Shown here piece after piece: positions 32,920 to 42,121 of a stretch of 64,000 nucleotides of DNA. How positions within the stretch are numbered: position 1 is the first letter of the stretch; the number at the start of each line of letters is the position of its first letter. Under the pieces are notes generated by a model. The model was not told the origin of the DNA and did no database searches. It saw only the letters and a list, made by a program, of their open reading frames with translations. This DNA is from Sphaerisporangium fuscum. Lineage in GTDB: Bacteria; Actinomycetota; Actinomycetes; Streptosporangiales; Streptosporangiaceae. The stretch spans positions 248,001-312,000 of the forward strand of contig NZ_JAHDTF010000002.1 in NCBI RefSeq assembly GCF_018531465.1, in the 5' to 3' direction. A program made the position numbers and the translations under genes.

Positions 32920-34833
32920 TCAGGCACACCTTGCGGCCGGCGGCATGTCCTCTTCCCCGTCGAAGACCACCTTCGAGAAGTGCTTCCTGAACAGCGCCTT
33001 GATCGTCCCGCTGCTGTACGCGTGGGCGATGGCGCCGTTCACCGCCCGGCAGGTGCGGACGTCGCCCTTCTTCAGCGCCACGGCGTACCGCTCGTCGGTC
33101 AGCTTGGCCCCGAGGACGCGGTAGCGCTGGTTCTCGCGGTCGGCGAAGCCCGCGAGCACCATGTCGTCACCGGGGACGGCGTCGACCTTCCCCGTGCGCA
33201 GCAGGTCCATGCAGGCAGCGTAGTTGCCGGCGTAGATCGGCTTCATCTTCACGGCCCGCTGCACGACGCCGACCGAGGCGCTGGTGCCCGGCGTGCACAG
33301 CCGGCGCCCCTGCAGGTCGTCGATCTTGTCGTACGGGTCGCCGTCGCGGACCAGCACGTCGACATGGGCCAGGTAGTACGGCCCGGCGAAGGTCACCTGG
33401 TCGCGGTCGTCGTCCTTGATGGAGTAGGTGGCGATGACCATGTCGGCCTGGCCGCGCTCCAGCATGGACACCCGCTCTGCCATGCCGGAGGCGACGAACG
33501 TGACCCCGCTGCGGGGGACGCCGAGCTGCCTGGCGATGTAGGCGCCGAGCTCCACCTCGAACCCGCTCCACTCGCCGTCGTCGATGGCGACGCCGGGCAG
33601 GCCGTCGCGCATGGCGATTGTGATCTTGTGTGTGGCCGCGGCCTTGTCCACCACCGTGGAGAACCCCTCCGTCGGAGAGGACGGCATTCCAGCCGTCGAC
33701 GTCCTGGCAGGGGCGCCCCCGAGGCCGTCCAGCAGCTGGGGCGCCCACTGCCGGACGGCGAAGGCGCCGCCGGCCAGCGTCACCAGGGCGATCGCCGCGG
33801 CGAGCCACCGGCCCCGGCGCGCCTTGCGGGGCCGGGCGGGCGGCGGGACGGAGGTCTGCAGCCGGGGAATCGACGTGCGCGACGGCTCGGCGAGGCCCCC
33901 GGTGGGGACGGACGGAAGGGACGGCCCGCCCTGCCCAGGACTCCACGTGCCGCGGACGCCGGTGGTCTCCCTGCCCGCGAGCTCCGCCCCCTGGCTGAGC
34001 ACGGCCGTCGAGGCTCCGGCGGTCTCGGCGTGACCGAGCAGGCGCAGCAGCACCTGGTCGGCGGTCGGCCGCATGTGGGGGGCCTTGGCCAGGCACGACT
34101 GCACGACCCGGCGCAACGGCTCGGGGAGCCCGCTGACGTCCACCTCGTGGTTCAGGACACGGTTGAGCACCACCGCGATCGAGTTGCCGCCGAACGGCAC
34201 GGTCCCGGTCGCGGCGAAGGCGATCGTGGACGCCCACGCGAACACGTCGGCGGCGGGCCCCACCTCGCCGCCGGAGATCTGCTCGGGCGCCATGTAGGCC
34301 GGCGTGCCGACCGCCTTGCTGGTGATCGTGCCGGTCGAGTCGAGGATTCGGGCGATCCCGAAGTCGACCACCCTCGGCCCGTCGGCCGCCATCAGCACGT
34401 TGTCGGGCTTGAAGTCGCGATGCACGATGCCGGCGTGGTGGATGGCGGTGAGCGCGGTGGCCGTGCCGACGGAAAGGCGCTGCAGGGCGCTGTCCGACAA
34501 TGGTCCGCCGGTCTCGACGGTCTCGCGCAGCGACCTGCCCTCGATGTACTCGCTGGCGATGTACGGCGTGTCGCCTTCGAGGTCGGCGGCCAGGACGCGT
34601 GCCGTGCAGAACGACGCGACGCGCTCGGCCGCCTTCAGCTCGCGCCCGAACCGCGAGCGCGCCGTCTGGTCGCCACTGAACTTGACGTGCAGCAACTTGA
34701 CCGCGGCGAGCTCTCCGGCGTCGTTGCGGCCGAGGTAGACCACCCCCTGGCCGCCCTCGCCGATGCGCCCGTCGAGTCTGAAGGGGCCAAGCTGCTGGGG
34801 ATCCCCCCGTCCGAGCGGCCCGAGCTCCGGCAT
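32920..34833 (-). CDS. Ser/Thr protein kinase with extracellular amino-acid-binding-like domain
   Basis: A 637-residue receptor-like kinase. The kinase domain (about 15-270) has GEGGQGVVYLG, a VKLL lysine, HRDFKPDN, DFGIAR and a MAPEQ loop, so all catalytic residues are present. A Pro/Ser-rich linker, one membrane helix (about 342-362, WLAAAIALVTLAGGAFAV) and an extracellular SBP_bac_3 domain (about 400-637, with WSGFEVELGAYIARQLG, ADMVIATYSIKDDDRDQVTFAGPYY and CMDLLRTGKVDAVPGDD) follow. The plan implies that an amino acid or similar solute outside controls the kinase inside. ATG 34833 is preceded by GGGGA. No transporter genes are adjacent. Confidence 0.9.
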   Translation of the reverse strand: MPELGPLGRGDPQQLGPFRLDGRIGEGGQGVVYLGRNDAGELAAVKLLHVKFSGDQTARSRFGRELKAAERVASFCTARVLAADLEGDTPYIASEYIEGRSLRETVETGGPLSDSALQRLSVGTATALTAIHHAGIVHRDFKPDNVLMAADGPRVVDFGIARILDSTGTITSKAVGTPAYMAPEQISGGEVGPAADVFAWASTIAFAATGTVPFGGNSIAVVLNRVLNHEVDVSGLPEPLRRVVQSCLAKAPHMRPTADQVLLRLLGHAETAGASTAVLSQGAELAGRETTGVRGTWSPGQGGPSLPSVPTGGLAEPSRTSIPRLQTSVPPPARPRKARRGRWLAAAIALVTLAGGAFAVRQWAPQLLDGLGGAPARTSTAGMPSSPTEGFSTVVDKAAATHKITIAMRDGLPGVAIDDGEWSGFEVELGAYIARQLGVPRSGVTFVASGMAERVSMLERGQADMVIATYSIKDDDRDQVTFAGPYYLAHVDVLVRDGDPYDKIDDLQGRRLCTPGTSASVGVVQRAVKMKPIYAGNYAACMDLLRTGKVDAVPGDDMVLAGFADRENQRYRVLGAKLTDERYAVALKKGDVRTCRAVNGAIAHAYSSGTIKALFRKHFSKVVFDGEEDMPPAARCA

Positions 34834-34954
34834 TCCCCGTCCCCGTGATTCCTCAACTGTCGACCATGAGAACTTTACGGCCCCTTGGTGTCCTTTACAG
34901 CCGCCCGAGACCACGCCGTAACCTCACAGGTCCGCCATGACCGGACATGCGTGA

Positions 34955-34990
34955 GGGGCCGCCCGGCCGGAAGATTCGGCGGGCGGCCCC
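34955..34990 (-). terminator. Terminator of the isocitrate dehydrogenase gene
   Basis: An 11-bp stem, GGGGCCGCCCG with CGGGCGGCCCC, and a 14-base loop, 25 bp after the icd stop. No T-run, as is common in GC-rich actinomycetes. Confidence 0.7.
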
Positions 34991-35014
34991 CGGGAAGAGC
35001 GGTGGATCGTCCGG

Positions 35015-36232
35015 TCAGACGGCCATCTTCTTCTTGAGGTTCTCGTCGATGGCGGCCAGGAAGTCCTGGGTGGTCAGCCACTTGGCGTCGCCGCCGACGA
35101 TGAGGGCGAGGTCCTTGGTCATCTGACCGCTCTCGACGGTCTCGATGCAGACCTGCTCCAGGGTCTGGGCGAACTGGGTCACCTCGGGGGTGTTGTCGAG
35201 CTTGCCGCGGTGGGCGAGACCCCGGGTCCACGCGAAGATCGAGGCGATCGGGTTGGTGGAGGTCGGGTTGCCCTTCTGGTGCTCGCGGTAGTGGCGGGTG
35301 ACCGTGCCGTGCGCGGCCTCCGCCTCGACGGTGCGGCCGTCGGGGGACATGAGCACGGAGGTCATCAGGCCGAGCGAGCCGAAGCCCTGGGCCACGGTGT
35401 CGGACTGCACGTCACCGTCGTAGTTCTTGCAGGCCCAGACGTAGCCGCCCTCCCACTTCAGCGAGGCGGCGACCATGTCGTCGATCAGACGGTGCTCGTA
35501 GGTGAGGCCGTTCTTCTCGAACTCCTCCTTGAACTCGGTCTCGTACACCTCGGCGAAGAGGTCCTTGAACCGGCCGTCGTAGGCCTTGAGGATGGTGTTC
35601 TTCGTCGACAGGTAGACCGGGTAGCCACGGTCGAGGCCGTAGCGCATGGAGGCGCGGGCGAAGTCGCGGATCGACTCGTCCAGGTTGTACATGGCCAGGG
35701 CGACACCGGAGCCGGGGAAGTCGAAGACGTTGAGCTCGATGGGCTCCGAGCCGTCCTTGGGGGTGAAGGTCAGGGTCAGCGTGCCCTCGCCCGGCACCTT
35801 GAGGTCGGTGGCGCGGTACTGGTCACCGAAGGCGTGACGGCCGACGACGATCGGCTTGGTCCAGCCGGGGACGAGCCTCGGCACGTTGGACATGATGATC
35901 GGCTCGCGGAAGATCACACCGCCGAGGATGTTGCGGATGGTCCCGTTGGGGGACTTCCACATCTTCTTCAGGCCGAACTCCTCGACCCGGGCCTCGTCCG
36001 GCGTGATCGTGGCGCACTTGACGCCGACGCCGTGCTCCTTGATGGCGTTGGCCGCGTCGATCGTCACCTGGTCGTCGGTGGCGTCGCGGTTCTCGATCCC
36101 CAGGTCGTAGTACTTGAGGTCGACGTCGAGGTAGGGCAGGATCAGCTGGTCCTTGATGAACTTCCAGATGATCCGGGTCATCTCGTCGCCGTCGAGCTCG
36201 ACGACAGGACCCTCTACCTTGATCTTGGGCAT
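35015..36232 (-). CDS. icd: NADP-dependent isocitrate dehydrogenase
   Basis: A 405-residue TCA-cycle enzyme converting isocitrate to 2-oxoglutarate with NADP. It is the homodimeric eukaryote-like form: [14 protein letters not shown] at the start, [27 protein letters not shown] (substrate binding), and [26 protein letters not shown] (metal site and NADP region). ATG 36232 is preceded by a GGGGAA ribosome-binding site; an upstream in-frame start adds 16 non-conserved residues. It sits downstream of the citrate synthase and DUF3017 genes on the same strand. Confidence 0.95.
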   Translation of the reverse strand: MPKIKVEGPVVELDGDEMTRIIWKFIKDQLILPYLDVDLKYYDLGIENRDATDDQVTIDAANAIKEHGVGVKCATITPDEARVEEFGLKKMWKSPNGTIRNILGGVIFREPIIMSNVPRLVPGWTKPIVVGRHAFGDQYRATDLKVPGEGTLTLTFTPKDGSEPIELNVFDFPGSGVALAMYNLDESIRDFARASMRYGLDRGYPVYLSTKNTILKAYDGRFKDLFAEVYETEFKEEFEKNGLTYEHRLIDDMVAASLKWEGGYVWACKNYDGDVQSDTVAQGFGSLGLMTSVLMSPDGRTVEAEAAHGTVTRHYREHQKGNPTSTNPIASIFAWTRGLAHRGKLDNTPEVTQFAQTLEQVCIETVESGQMTKDLALIVGGDAKWLTTQDFLAAIDENLKKKMAV

Positions 36233-36332
36233 GCTTGGGGTTCCCCTTTTACTTGTACTTCTAGCGACTAGGCTGACCAACCGGTCTTTTCATGTGCAAC
36301 CGCCGTGAGGGTACCGGACCGGGTATGTGGGG

Positions 36333-36617
36333 CTATTGCCTACCCATGATCCACTGCACGGCCACACTCAGGGCGATCACGGCGAGGGCGCCGCCGAGAA
36401 CGCCGTAGGTGACGGCGTCGGTGCGCTTGCTGCGCACCGCGAGCATGCTGTCGCCGTCACCGGGAACGAGCAGCCGCAGCACGGCGCCGGACAGCACCGA
36501 CGCGGCCACGATCAACGAGCCCGCCCATGCGGGCAGGCCCATCGCGATCGTCCCGAGGCCGACGGCCGCGCCCGCCAGAGTCAGCAGGTACGGCCACCAG
36601 GCCTTAGCGTTCGTCAA
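36333..36617 (-). CDS. DUF3017 membrane protein
   Basis: A 94-residue protein with three hydrophobic segments (about 8-26, 29-50 and 68-90) and a short charged loop (VPGDGDSMLAVRSKRTDAVTYG) characteristic of DUF3017, a small actinobacterial membrane family of unknown function. It overlaps the end of the citrate synthase gene by 14 bases and so is translated from the same message. Confidence 0.82.
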   Translation of the reverse strand: MTNAKAWWPYLLTLAGAAVGLGTIAMGLPAWAGSLIVAASVLSGAVLRLLVPGDGDSMLAVRSKRTDAVTYGVLGGALAVIALSVAVQWIMGRQ

Positions 36618-37725
36618 TCGGTGTCCACTTCTGGTCGCGCTCCCCGATGTACTCGCTGTCCGGACGGATCAGCCGGTTGTCGGCGTGCTGCTCGATCACG
36701 TGGGCGGTCCAGCCGGACATCCGGCTCACCGAGAACACCGGGGTGAACAGGTCGGTCGGAATGCCGAGGTAGTGGTAGACCGTCGCGGCGTAGAAGTCGA
36801 CGTTCGGGTAGAGCCCCTTCTCCGCGAAGACGACCTCCTCCATCTCCTTCGACATCCGATAGTAGGTGTCGTCCCCGCTCGCCTCGGCCAACTCCCGCGA
36901 CATCTTGCGCAGGTGAGTCGCCCGGGGGTCCTCGGTCTTGTAGACCCGGTGACCGAATCCCATGATCTTCTCACCGCGCGCGAGCTTGTCCCGTACGGCC
37001 TGGGCGACGCCGTCGGACGGGATGCTCTGCAGCGTACGCATCACCTGCTCGTTCGCACCGCCGTGCAGCGGGCCCTTGAGGGTGCCGATGGCGGCCACGA
37101 TCGCCGAGTGCATGTCCGACAGGGTCGCCGCGCAGACGCGGGCGGCGAAGGTCGAGGCGTTCATGGTGTGGTCGGCGTGCAGCACGAGGCAGGCGTCGAA
37201 GATGTCGATCTCATGCTTGTCGGGGACGCGCCCGGTGATCTGCATGAGGAAGTTCGCGGCGATGCTGAGCGACGGGTCGGGCTCGCTCGGGGTCTTGCCG
37301 CTGCGCGCCGCGTGGTAGTGCGCGACGAGGATCGGCTGCTGCGCGGTCAGGCGCGCGGCCTTGCGCCGGTTGGCGTCGGCCTCGTTGGAGTCCTTGTCGG
37401 GGTCCTCGGCTCCGGCCAGGGAGACCAGGGAGCGCAGGGCCTCCATGGGGGCCTGCTTGTCGGCGATCTCGGCGATGTTCGATTCGACGAGGACGCCGAG
37501 GGTACGGCCGCGGACGAGCTCGGCTCCGTAGTCGGCAAGCTCCTGACGCGTGGGGAGCGTGCCGTGCTGCAGCAGGTGCGCGGTCTCTTCGAAGGTGGTG
37601 CGGCCGGCCAGATCATGAATGTCGTAACCGCGATAGAAGAGGCGACCGGCTTTGCCATCGATGTCGCTCAGCGCTGTAGACGCGGCGACGACATCGGCGA
37701 GGCCTTTGGTGGGGTTGTCCGCCAT
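36604..37725 (-). CDS. Citrate synthase (type I/2-methylcitrate synthase-like)
   Basis: A 373-residue enzyme condensing acetyl-CoA (or propionyl-CoA) with oxaloacetate. The catalytic histidines are in LHADHTMNAST (about 180) and GGANEQV (about 219), and the GFGHRVYKTEDPRATHLR signature is at about 255-272. Its length and N-terminus (GKLFYRGYDIHDLA-like) match the short Gram-positive form, which includes both citrate and methylcitrate synthases; with icd next to it, citrate synthesis is likely. ATG 37725 has GGAGG upstream. It is divergent from the FHA gene. Confidence 0.92.
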   Translation of the reverse strand: MADNPTKGLADVVAASTALSDIDGKAGRLFYRGYDIHDLAGRTTFEETAHLLQHGTLPTRQELADYGAELVRGRTLGVLVESNIAEIADKQAPMEALRSLVSLAGAEDPDKDSNEADANRRKAARLTAQQPILVAHYHAARSGKTPSEPDPSLSIAANFLMQITGRVPDKHEIDIFDACLVLHADHTMNASTFAARVCAATLSDMHSAIVAAIGTLKGPLHGGANEQVMRTLQSIPSDGVAQAVRDKLARGEKIMGFGHRVYKTEDPRATHLRKMSRELAEASGDDTYYRMSKEMEEVVFAEKGLYPNVDFYAATVYHYLGIPTDLFTPVFSVSRMSGWTAHVIEQHADNRLIRPDSEYIGERDQKWTPIDER

Positions 37726-37759
37726 GTGTTGTTTCCTCCGCTTATCTTCCTTCGGAGTC

Positions 37760-37775
37760 TACCTGTGAGCAGGTA
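37760..37775. promoter_or_regulatory. Palindrome upstream of citrate synthase
   Basis: TACCTG, four bases, CAGGTA, 35 bp upstream of the citrate synthase start, in the intergenic region shared with the FHA gene. Plausible operator, regulator unknown. Confidence 0.4.
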
Positions 37776-37907
37776 AAACCGGCCTCGGAGGTCCAGACCA
37801 ATTTCTGTAGTGATTCTCGTTATGGCAAAGGCGATTCCCCAACCCCTCGTTTGGGTAAGCCGGAGGTGTAGCGGAAGTAACGGCGGGCTACCTGGGGAGG
37901 AACTGCC

Positions 37908-38555
37908 GTGGAGGGGCCGTTCATACGCGTGGAGGACACCGGCGAGGTCGTCCCGCTGCGCCCCGAGATCACGACGATCGGCCGGGGCCGAGGCGTCGAC
38001 ATCAGGCTGGGCGATCCGAGCGTGTCACGACTGCACGCCGAGTTCGTCCGCCGTGGACCCTACCTGTACGTCGTTGATCTGGGCCTGTCCCGCAACGGCA
38101 CACGGGTGAACGGCAGGCCGATCGCCCGGAGGGTCCTTGACGACGGCGACGTCGTGTCCTTCGGGGCGGCCCGGTGCAGGGTCGGCGGCCTGCCGCGGGA
38201 GGACTTCACCCCCGAGGTCGAGCTGCGCCGGGCGGCGGCGCCGGAACTGACCAGGCGCGAGGTCGACGTGCTGACCTCGCTGTGCCGGCCGGCGCTGTCC
38301 GACGAGGCCTTCGTGGCGCCCGCCACGGCACGGGAGATCGCCGACGACCTGGTGGTGACCGAGGCGGCGGTCAAGCAGCACCTGCTGCGGCTGTACCAGA
38401 AGTTCCGCATCCCCGAGGGCATCAACCGCCGCACCCGTCTGGCCAACGAGGTCGTCGCGCTCGGCCTGGTCCGCCCGACCCCGGTCGTCCCCCCGCAGCG
38501 CACGTCGGGGCCGGGCGAGTCACCGCCGCAGACGGCGGGCCGTCGCGCGTCCTGA
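37908..38555 (+). CDS. FHA-domain protein with C-terminal HTH-like region
   Basis: A 215-residue cytoplasmic protein. The FHA domain spans about 5-95, with the phosphothreonine-binding pattern GRGRGVDIRLGDPSVSRLHAEF and GLSRNGTRVNGRPI. Residues about 110-185 look like a winged or LuxR-type helix-turn-helix (LTRREVDVLTSLC, then REIADDLVVTEAAVKQHLLRLYQKF, ending RRTRLANEVVALGLV). Such proteins could read Ser/Thr-kinase phosphorylation and act on DNA. The nearest Ser/Thr kinase here is 3 kb away. GTG 37908 is preceded by GGGGAGG. The C-terminal 30 residues are Pro/Gly/Ser-rich. Confidence 0.8.
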   Translation: MEGPFIRVEDTGEVVPLRPEITTIGRGRGVDIRLGDPSVSRLHAEFVRRGPYLYVVDLGLSRNGTRVNGRPIARRVLDDGDVVSFGAARCRVGGLPREDFTPEVELRRAAAPELTRREVDVLTSLCRPALSDEAFVAPATAREIADDLVVTEAAVKQHLLRLYQKFRIPEGINRRTRLANEVVALGLVRPTPVVPPQRTSGPGESPPQTAGRRAS

Positions 38556-38631
38556 CGGCGCCGTTCAGCCGGCGATCCGGGCCGTGTTTCACAGTAACAG
38601 CGCCCCGTCGCGGCTCTCGGCCGGGCGGCTT

Positions 38632-39237
38632 TCAGAGCCAGCCGTTCTCCTCGGCGATCAGCGCGGCCTCGGCCCGGGTGGCGGCGCCCGTCTTGCCGAT
38701 CGCGGACGACAGGTGGTTGCGCACGGTGCCGTTCGACAGGTGCAGGGCCCTGGCGATCTCGGCCACGGTGCCGCCCTGGCGCGCCTGGCGCAGCACGTCA
38801 CGCTCGCGGGCGGTCAGCGGGCCGACGCCGCTCGTCAGCGACTCGGCGGCGAGGGCCGGGTCGACCACACGGAGCCCGGCGTGCACCCGGCGCACCGTGT
38901 CGACCAGGTGCTCCGGGGAGGAGTCCTTGACCACGAACCCGGCGGCGCCGTTCTCCATCGCACGGGCGAAGTAGCCAGGTCGCCCGAAGGTGGTGCATAT
39001 GACCACCCGGCAGGAGGGCAGAACCGCACGCAACTCGGCGGCGACGGTGAGCCCGTCCGTCCCCGGCATCTGCACGTCGAGCAGGGCCACGTCGGGCCGG
39101 GTGCGCCGAGCCTCCACCACCGCCTCCTCCCCCGACCCGACCTGGGCGACCACCTCGATGTCGGGCTCCAGGGCGAGCATCGCGGCGAGCGCGCCGCGGA
39201 CGAGCGCCTGATCGTCGGCGAGAAGCACCCTGATCAT
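38632..39237 (-). CDS. LuxR/NarL-type response regulator
   Basis: A 201-residue response regulator. The receiver domain (1-120) has DD near residue 9, the phosphorylated Asp in VALLDVQMPGTDG (about 54) and the Lys in VVKDSS (about 104). The C-terminal LuxR helix-turn-helix (about 138-195) has LTARERDVLRQARQGGTVAEIARALHLSNGTVRNHLSSAIGKTGAATRAEA. Its ATG overlaps the stop of the histidine kinase gene (ATGA), so they form a coupled pair. The likely target is the ABC exporter operon next to it. Confidence 0.93.
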   Translation of the reverse strand: MIRVLLADDQALVRGALAAMLALEPDIEVVAQVGSGEEAVVEARRTRPDVALLDVQMPGTDGLTVAAELRAVLPSCRVVICTTFGRPGYFARAMENGAAGFVVKDSSPEHLVDTVRRVHAGLRVVDPALAAESLTSGVGPLTARERDVLRQARQGGTVAEIARALHLSNGTVRNHLSSAIGKTGAATRAEAALIAEENGWL

Positions 39238-40370
39238 GCGCGGCTCGCCCGCAGCCGGAACCCGCCCTGAGGGAGCGGCCCCGCCTCGATCCGCCCACCG
39301 ACGGCGTCCAGTCGTTCGGCGAGCCCGGTGAGGCCGTTCCCCGCCGCGTACGCGCCGGGATGTGCCCGGCCGTCGTCGCGCACCTCCAGCGACGACTCCG
39401 CGAGCCGTACCTCGCAGCGGGTGGCACCGCTGTGCCGGATGACGTTGGTGACACCCTCGCGCAGTACGTACGCGAAAGGTTCGCGCAGGTCGGCGGGCAC
39501 GTGGTCGACGGCGGCGGGGAGCGTGGCGGTGATCCCCGCCGCCCGCAGCGCCGCGCGGGCCCCCGCCAGCTCGACCGCGAGGGAGGGCCGCCGCTGCCCG
39601 GAAACGGTGGCGCGGACCTCGGCGTGCGCCTGCCGCGACAGCCGTTCGACGTCGCGGAGCTCGTCCAGCGCGCGTTCGAGGTCCGGACCGCGTTCGAGCA
39701 GCCGCCGGGCCAGGCCCGCCTTGGCGCTGATCGCGGTGAGGCTGTGCCCGAGGACGTCGTGCAGGTCCCTGGCCAGGCGGGCCCGCTCGGCCGCGACCGC
39801 CAGCGCCTCGATCTCCTCGCGCGCCTGGCTCAGCTGGATGGCCACCCGGATCAGCAGGCTGACGGCCACCGGGGTCACGGTGTGCGGCAGGACCTCGACC
39901 ACCGTGCTCGACCGCACGACGCCGGTGGCCGCCCAGGTCGCGGCGACCTCCGCCACCCAGACGGCGAGGGCGAGCAGCAGCCCCCAGCGGGCGGGCAGCA
40001 GCCACACCGCGGCCATCAGGGCGTAGGCGAGGTGACCGAGGTCGAACGGGTCGGCGCGGAGCAGGGCGACCGCGACGGCCAGGGCGAACAGCCAGCCGAG
40101 CAGCAGCAGCCGGTCCCTGGGCGGCCGGGCGACGCCGTGGACCATCGCGAGGATCCAGCTCGCGCCGTAGACGGCCATGACGGCGAGCGTGACGACCGGC
40201 AGGGCTCCGGCGTGCGGCCGGAGAGCGGCTTCCACTGCGCCTTTGAGCGGCCAGACCAGGAACAGGGCGAGCACCACGACGCCGCGTGCCGTCGCGAACC
40301 GGACGGAGCCTCTGCGGAAGGCGCTCAACTCCGGCCACGCCGTCGCGCCGAAAAGGTCCTGCCCTCGCAT
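39234..40370 (-). CDS. DesK-type sensor histidine kinase
   Basis: A 378-residue membrane kinase with about five or six hydrophobic segments in the first 180 residues. The H-box LARDLHDVLGHSLTAISAKAGLA follows (His about 208), then the dimerisation helices. The HATPase_c domain has REGVTNVIRHSGATRCEVRL, RDDGRA and GNGLTGLAERLDAVGG. It lacks a large extracellular domain, so it probably senses the membrane. The start is ATG 40370 with AGGG upstream; GTG 40379 is an alternative. It is downstream of an ABC exporter on the same strand, as in DesK/LiaS-like detoxification modules. Confidence 0.9.
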   Translation of the reverse strand: MRGQDLFGATAWPELSAFRRGSVRFATARGVVVLALFLVWPLKGAVEAALRPHAGALPVVTLAVMAVYGASWILAMVHGVARPPRDRLLLLGWLFALAVAVALLRADPFDLGHLAYALMAAVWLLPARWGLLLALAVWVAEVAATWAATGVVRSSTVVEVLPHTVTPVAVSLLIRVAIQLSQAREEIEALAVAAERARLARDLHDVLGHSLTAISAKAGLARRLLERGPDLERALDELRDVERLSRQAHAEVRATVSGQRRPSLAVELAGARAALRAAGITATLPAAVDHVPADLREPFAYVLREGVTNVIRHSGATRCEVRLAESSLEVRDDGRAHPGAYAAGNGLTGLAERLDAVGGRIEAGPLPQGGFRLRASRA

Positions 40371-40421
40371 ATCCGTCACCCTAATCCCGCCTCTCCTCGC
40401 GGCCGGCACGTCGCGGCGCCG

Positions 40422-41141
40422 TCAGACCCTGGCGCCGTCGCGCCGGTAGCGGACGACGACGGCCGCGCCCAGCGCGAGCGTGTACAGCCCCAGGACGAGG
40501 GCCGCCTGCCCGAAGCGCGCACCGCCGACGGCCGCGGCGTGGGCCACCTCCGCCAGCCAGTAGCTCGGCAGCACCCGGGCGACGGTCGCCAGAACCCCCG
40601 GGAAGAGGCTCACCGGGATGAACAGCCCACCGACGAAGCTGAGCACGAGCGTGACGCCCCCGTGGAAGACCTGCACGTTCTGCGGCGTGAGGACCTGACC
40701 GAGCAGCAGACCGAGCAGGGCGAACGGCACCGAGCCCGCCCAGACCCCGAGCACCGCCGCCCACCAGCCGCCCGAAGACAGGTGCACACCGGACAGCGCC
40801 CCCGCGAGCGCCACGCCCACCACGGGCGGAAAGGCGACGAGCAGGGCCACCGTCCCCTTCGCCGCCAGGTACCCGGCGCCGGTGAGCGGGGTCAGGCGCA
40901 ACTGCCGCTGCCAGCCCATCCCGCGCTCCACGGCCGTACGGGCGCCGGTGTCCAGCGCGGCCTTGAACGCCCCGAAGGCGGCCAGGCTGCCCATGACGTA
41001 CGAGGCGGGGACCCCCTCGCGGCCGTGGTACAGGTCGGCCTGCAACAGGAAGAGGCCGACGGGCAGGGCGACGGCGAAGAGCAGGAACTTCGGGTCGCGG
41101 AGCATCCGCCTGATCTCGAACATCAGGTATCCGGTCTTCAT
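40422..41141 (-). CDS. ABC-2 type exporter permease
   Basis: A 239-residue membrane protein with six hydrophobic segments, beginning with a cytoplasmic EIRRMLRDPKFLLFAVALPV segment typical of ABC-2 permeases. It overlaps the ATPase gene by four bases (ATGA). With the downstream kinase and regulator it forms a four-gene membrane-stress or drug-export unit. No substrate can be inferred. Confidence 0.88.
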   Translation of the reverse strand: MKTGYLMFEIRRMLRDPKFLLFAVALPVGLFLLQADLYHGREGVPASYVMGSLAAFGAFKAALDTGARTAVERGMGWQRQLRLTPLTGAGYLAAKGTVALLVAFPPVVGVALAGALSGVHLSSGGWWAAVLGVWAGSVPFALLGLLLGQVLTPQNVQVFHGGVTLVLSFVGGLFIPVSLFPGVLATVARVLPSYWLAEVAHAAAVGGARFGQAALVLGLYTLALGAAVVVRYRRDGARV

Positions 41142-42037
41142 CGCGCCGCCTCCGCCGTCAGTCGCAGGAAGGCCTCTTCCAGGCCCGGCGCGACCACCTC
41201 GATGTCACGTGCCGCGGGGAAGACGGTCAGAAGTTCCCGTACGACGGCGTCGGCGTCCGAGCACTGCAGTTCGGCCCGATCGCCGCGCAGCCGCGCCTCG
41301 GCCACCCCCGGCAGCCGCCGTAGTTCCTCCAGGCCGGCGCCCGGGACGCGGGCGCGGACCGTACGGCCGGTGGCCTGGGCCATGACCTCGGCCACCGGGC
41401 CGTCCGCCACGATCCTCCCGCCGCTCATCAGCACGACCCGGTCGGCGTACGCCTCGGCCTCCTCCAGATAGTGGGTGGCGAACAGGACGGTACGGCCGGT
41501 GGTGGTGAAGGCGTGCATCGAGCGCCAGAAGTCGCGGCGACTGCCCACGTCCATCGCCGAGGTCGGCTCGTCGAGCACCAGCAGGTCCGGGTCGGACGCC
41601 AGCGCCAGCGCGAACCGGACCCGCTGCTTCTCGCCGCCGGACAGCCGGGCCGAGCGGCGGGAGGCGAGACCCTCCACACCGGCCCGCCGCAGCGCCTCCT
41701 CCACGGGCAGGGACGTGCGGTGCAGGGACGCGATCAACGCCACCGTCTCACGGACGGTGACGTCGTCCAGCAGCGCCGCCTCCTGCAGCATCACCCCGAC
41801 CAGGCCCTCGCGCACGGCCTGCCCGGGCGGGAGGCCGAACAGCGTGATCTCCCCCGCGCCGGGGCGGGTCAGGCCGAGGAGCATGTCCACTGTGGTGGAC
41901 TTGCCGGCGCCGTTCGGGCCGAGCAGCGCGACCACCTCGCCGCGTCCGATCACCAGGTCGACCCCGTCGACGGCGCGGACCTCGCCGTACTGCTTGCGCA
42001 GGCCGCTCGCGGCCACCGCATGCTGTGTCGTCTTCAT
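41138..42037 (-). CDS. ABC exporter ATP-binding protein
   Basis: A 299-residue ATPase of the drug/antibiotic exporter class. It has GPNGAGKST (Walker A, about 38-46), LSGGEKQRV (signature) and LLVLDEPTSAMD (Walker B), with a switch His in LFATHYLEEAEAYAD. The C-terminal about 70 residues are an accessory domain (VRARVPGAGLEELRRLPGV...). It pairs with the ABC-2 permease whose gene overlaps it. First gene of the four-gene unit running left to the response regulator. Confidence 0.9.
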   Translation of the reverse strand: MKTTQHAVAASGLRKQYGEVRAVDGVDLVIGRGEVVALLGPNGAGKSTTVDMLLGLTRPGAGEITLFGLPPGQAVREGLVGVMLQEAALLDDVTVRETVALIASLHRTSLPVEEALRRAGVEGLASRRSARLSGGEKQRVRFALALASDPDLLVLDEPTSAMDVGSRRDFWRSMHAFTTTGRTVLFATHYLEEAEAYADRVVLMSGGRIVADGPVAEVMAQATGRTVRARVPGAGLEELRRLPGVAEARLRGDRAELQCSDADAVVRELLTVFPAARDIEVVAPGLEEAFLRLTAEAAR

Positions 42038-42121
42038 GGGACCAGCATTCGCCCGCCGCGCCGGGCGCTCCCCCGCCGTTTGTCACGACCCGTCCACGAC
42101 AGATGTCACGGGTCGGCCCGG

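Noticed and set aside
38632-40338. 568-codon minus-strand frame that would join a kinase-region sequence to the response regulator
   Set aside because: The N-terminal 367 codons are the wrong frame of the histidine kinase gene. The response regulator has its own ATG at 39237 overlapping the kinase stop.
39360-41471. 703-codon open frame on the plus strand
   Set aside because: Antisense to the histidine kinase and ABC exporter genes; no family features.
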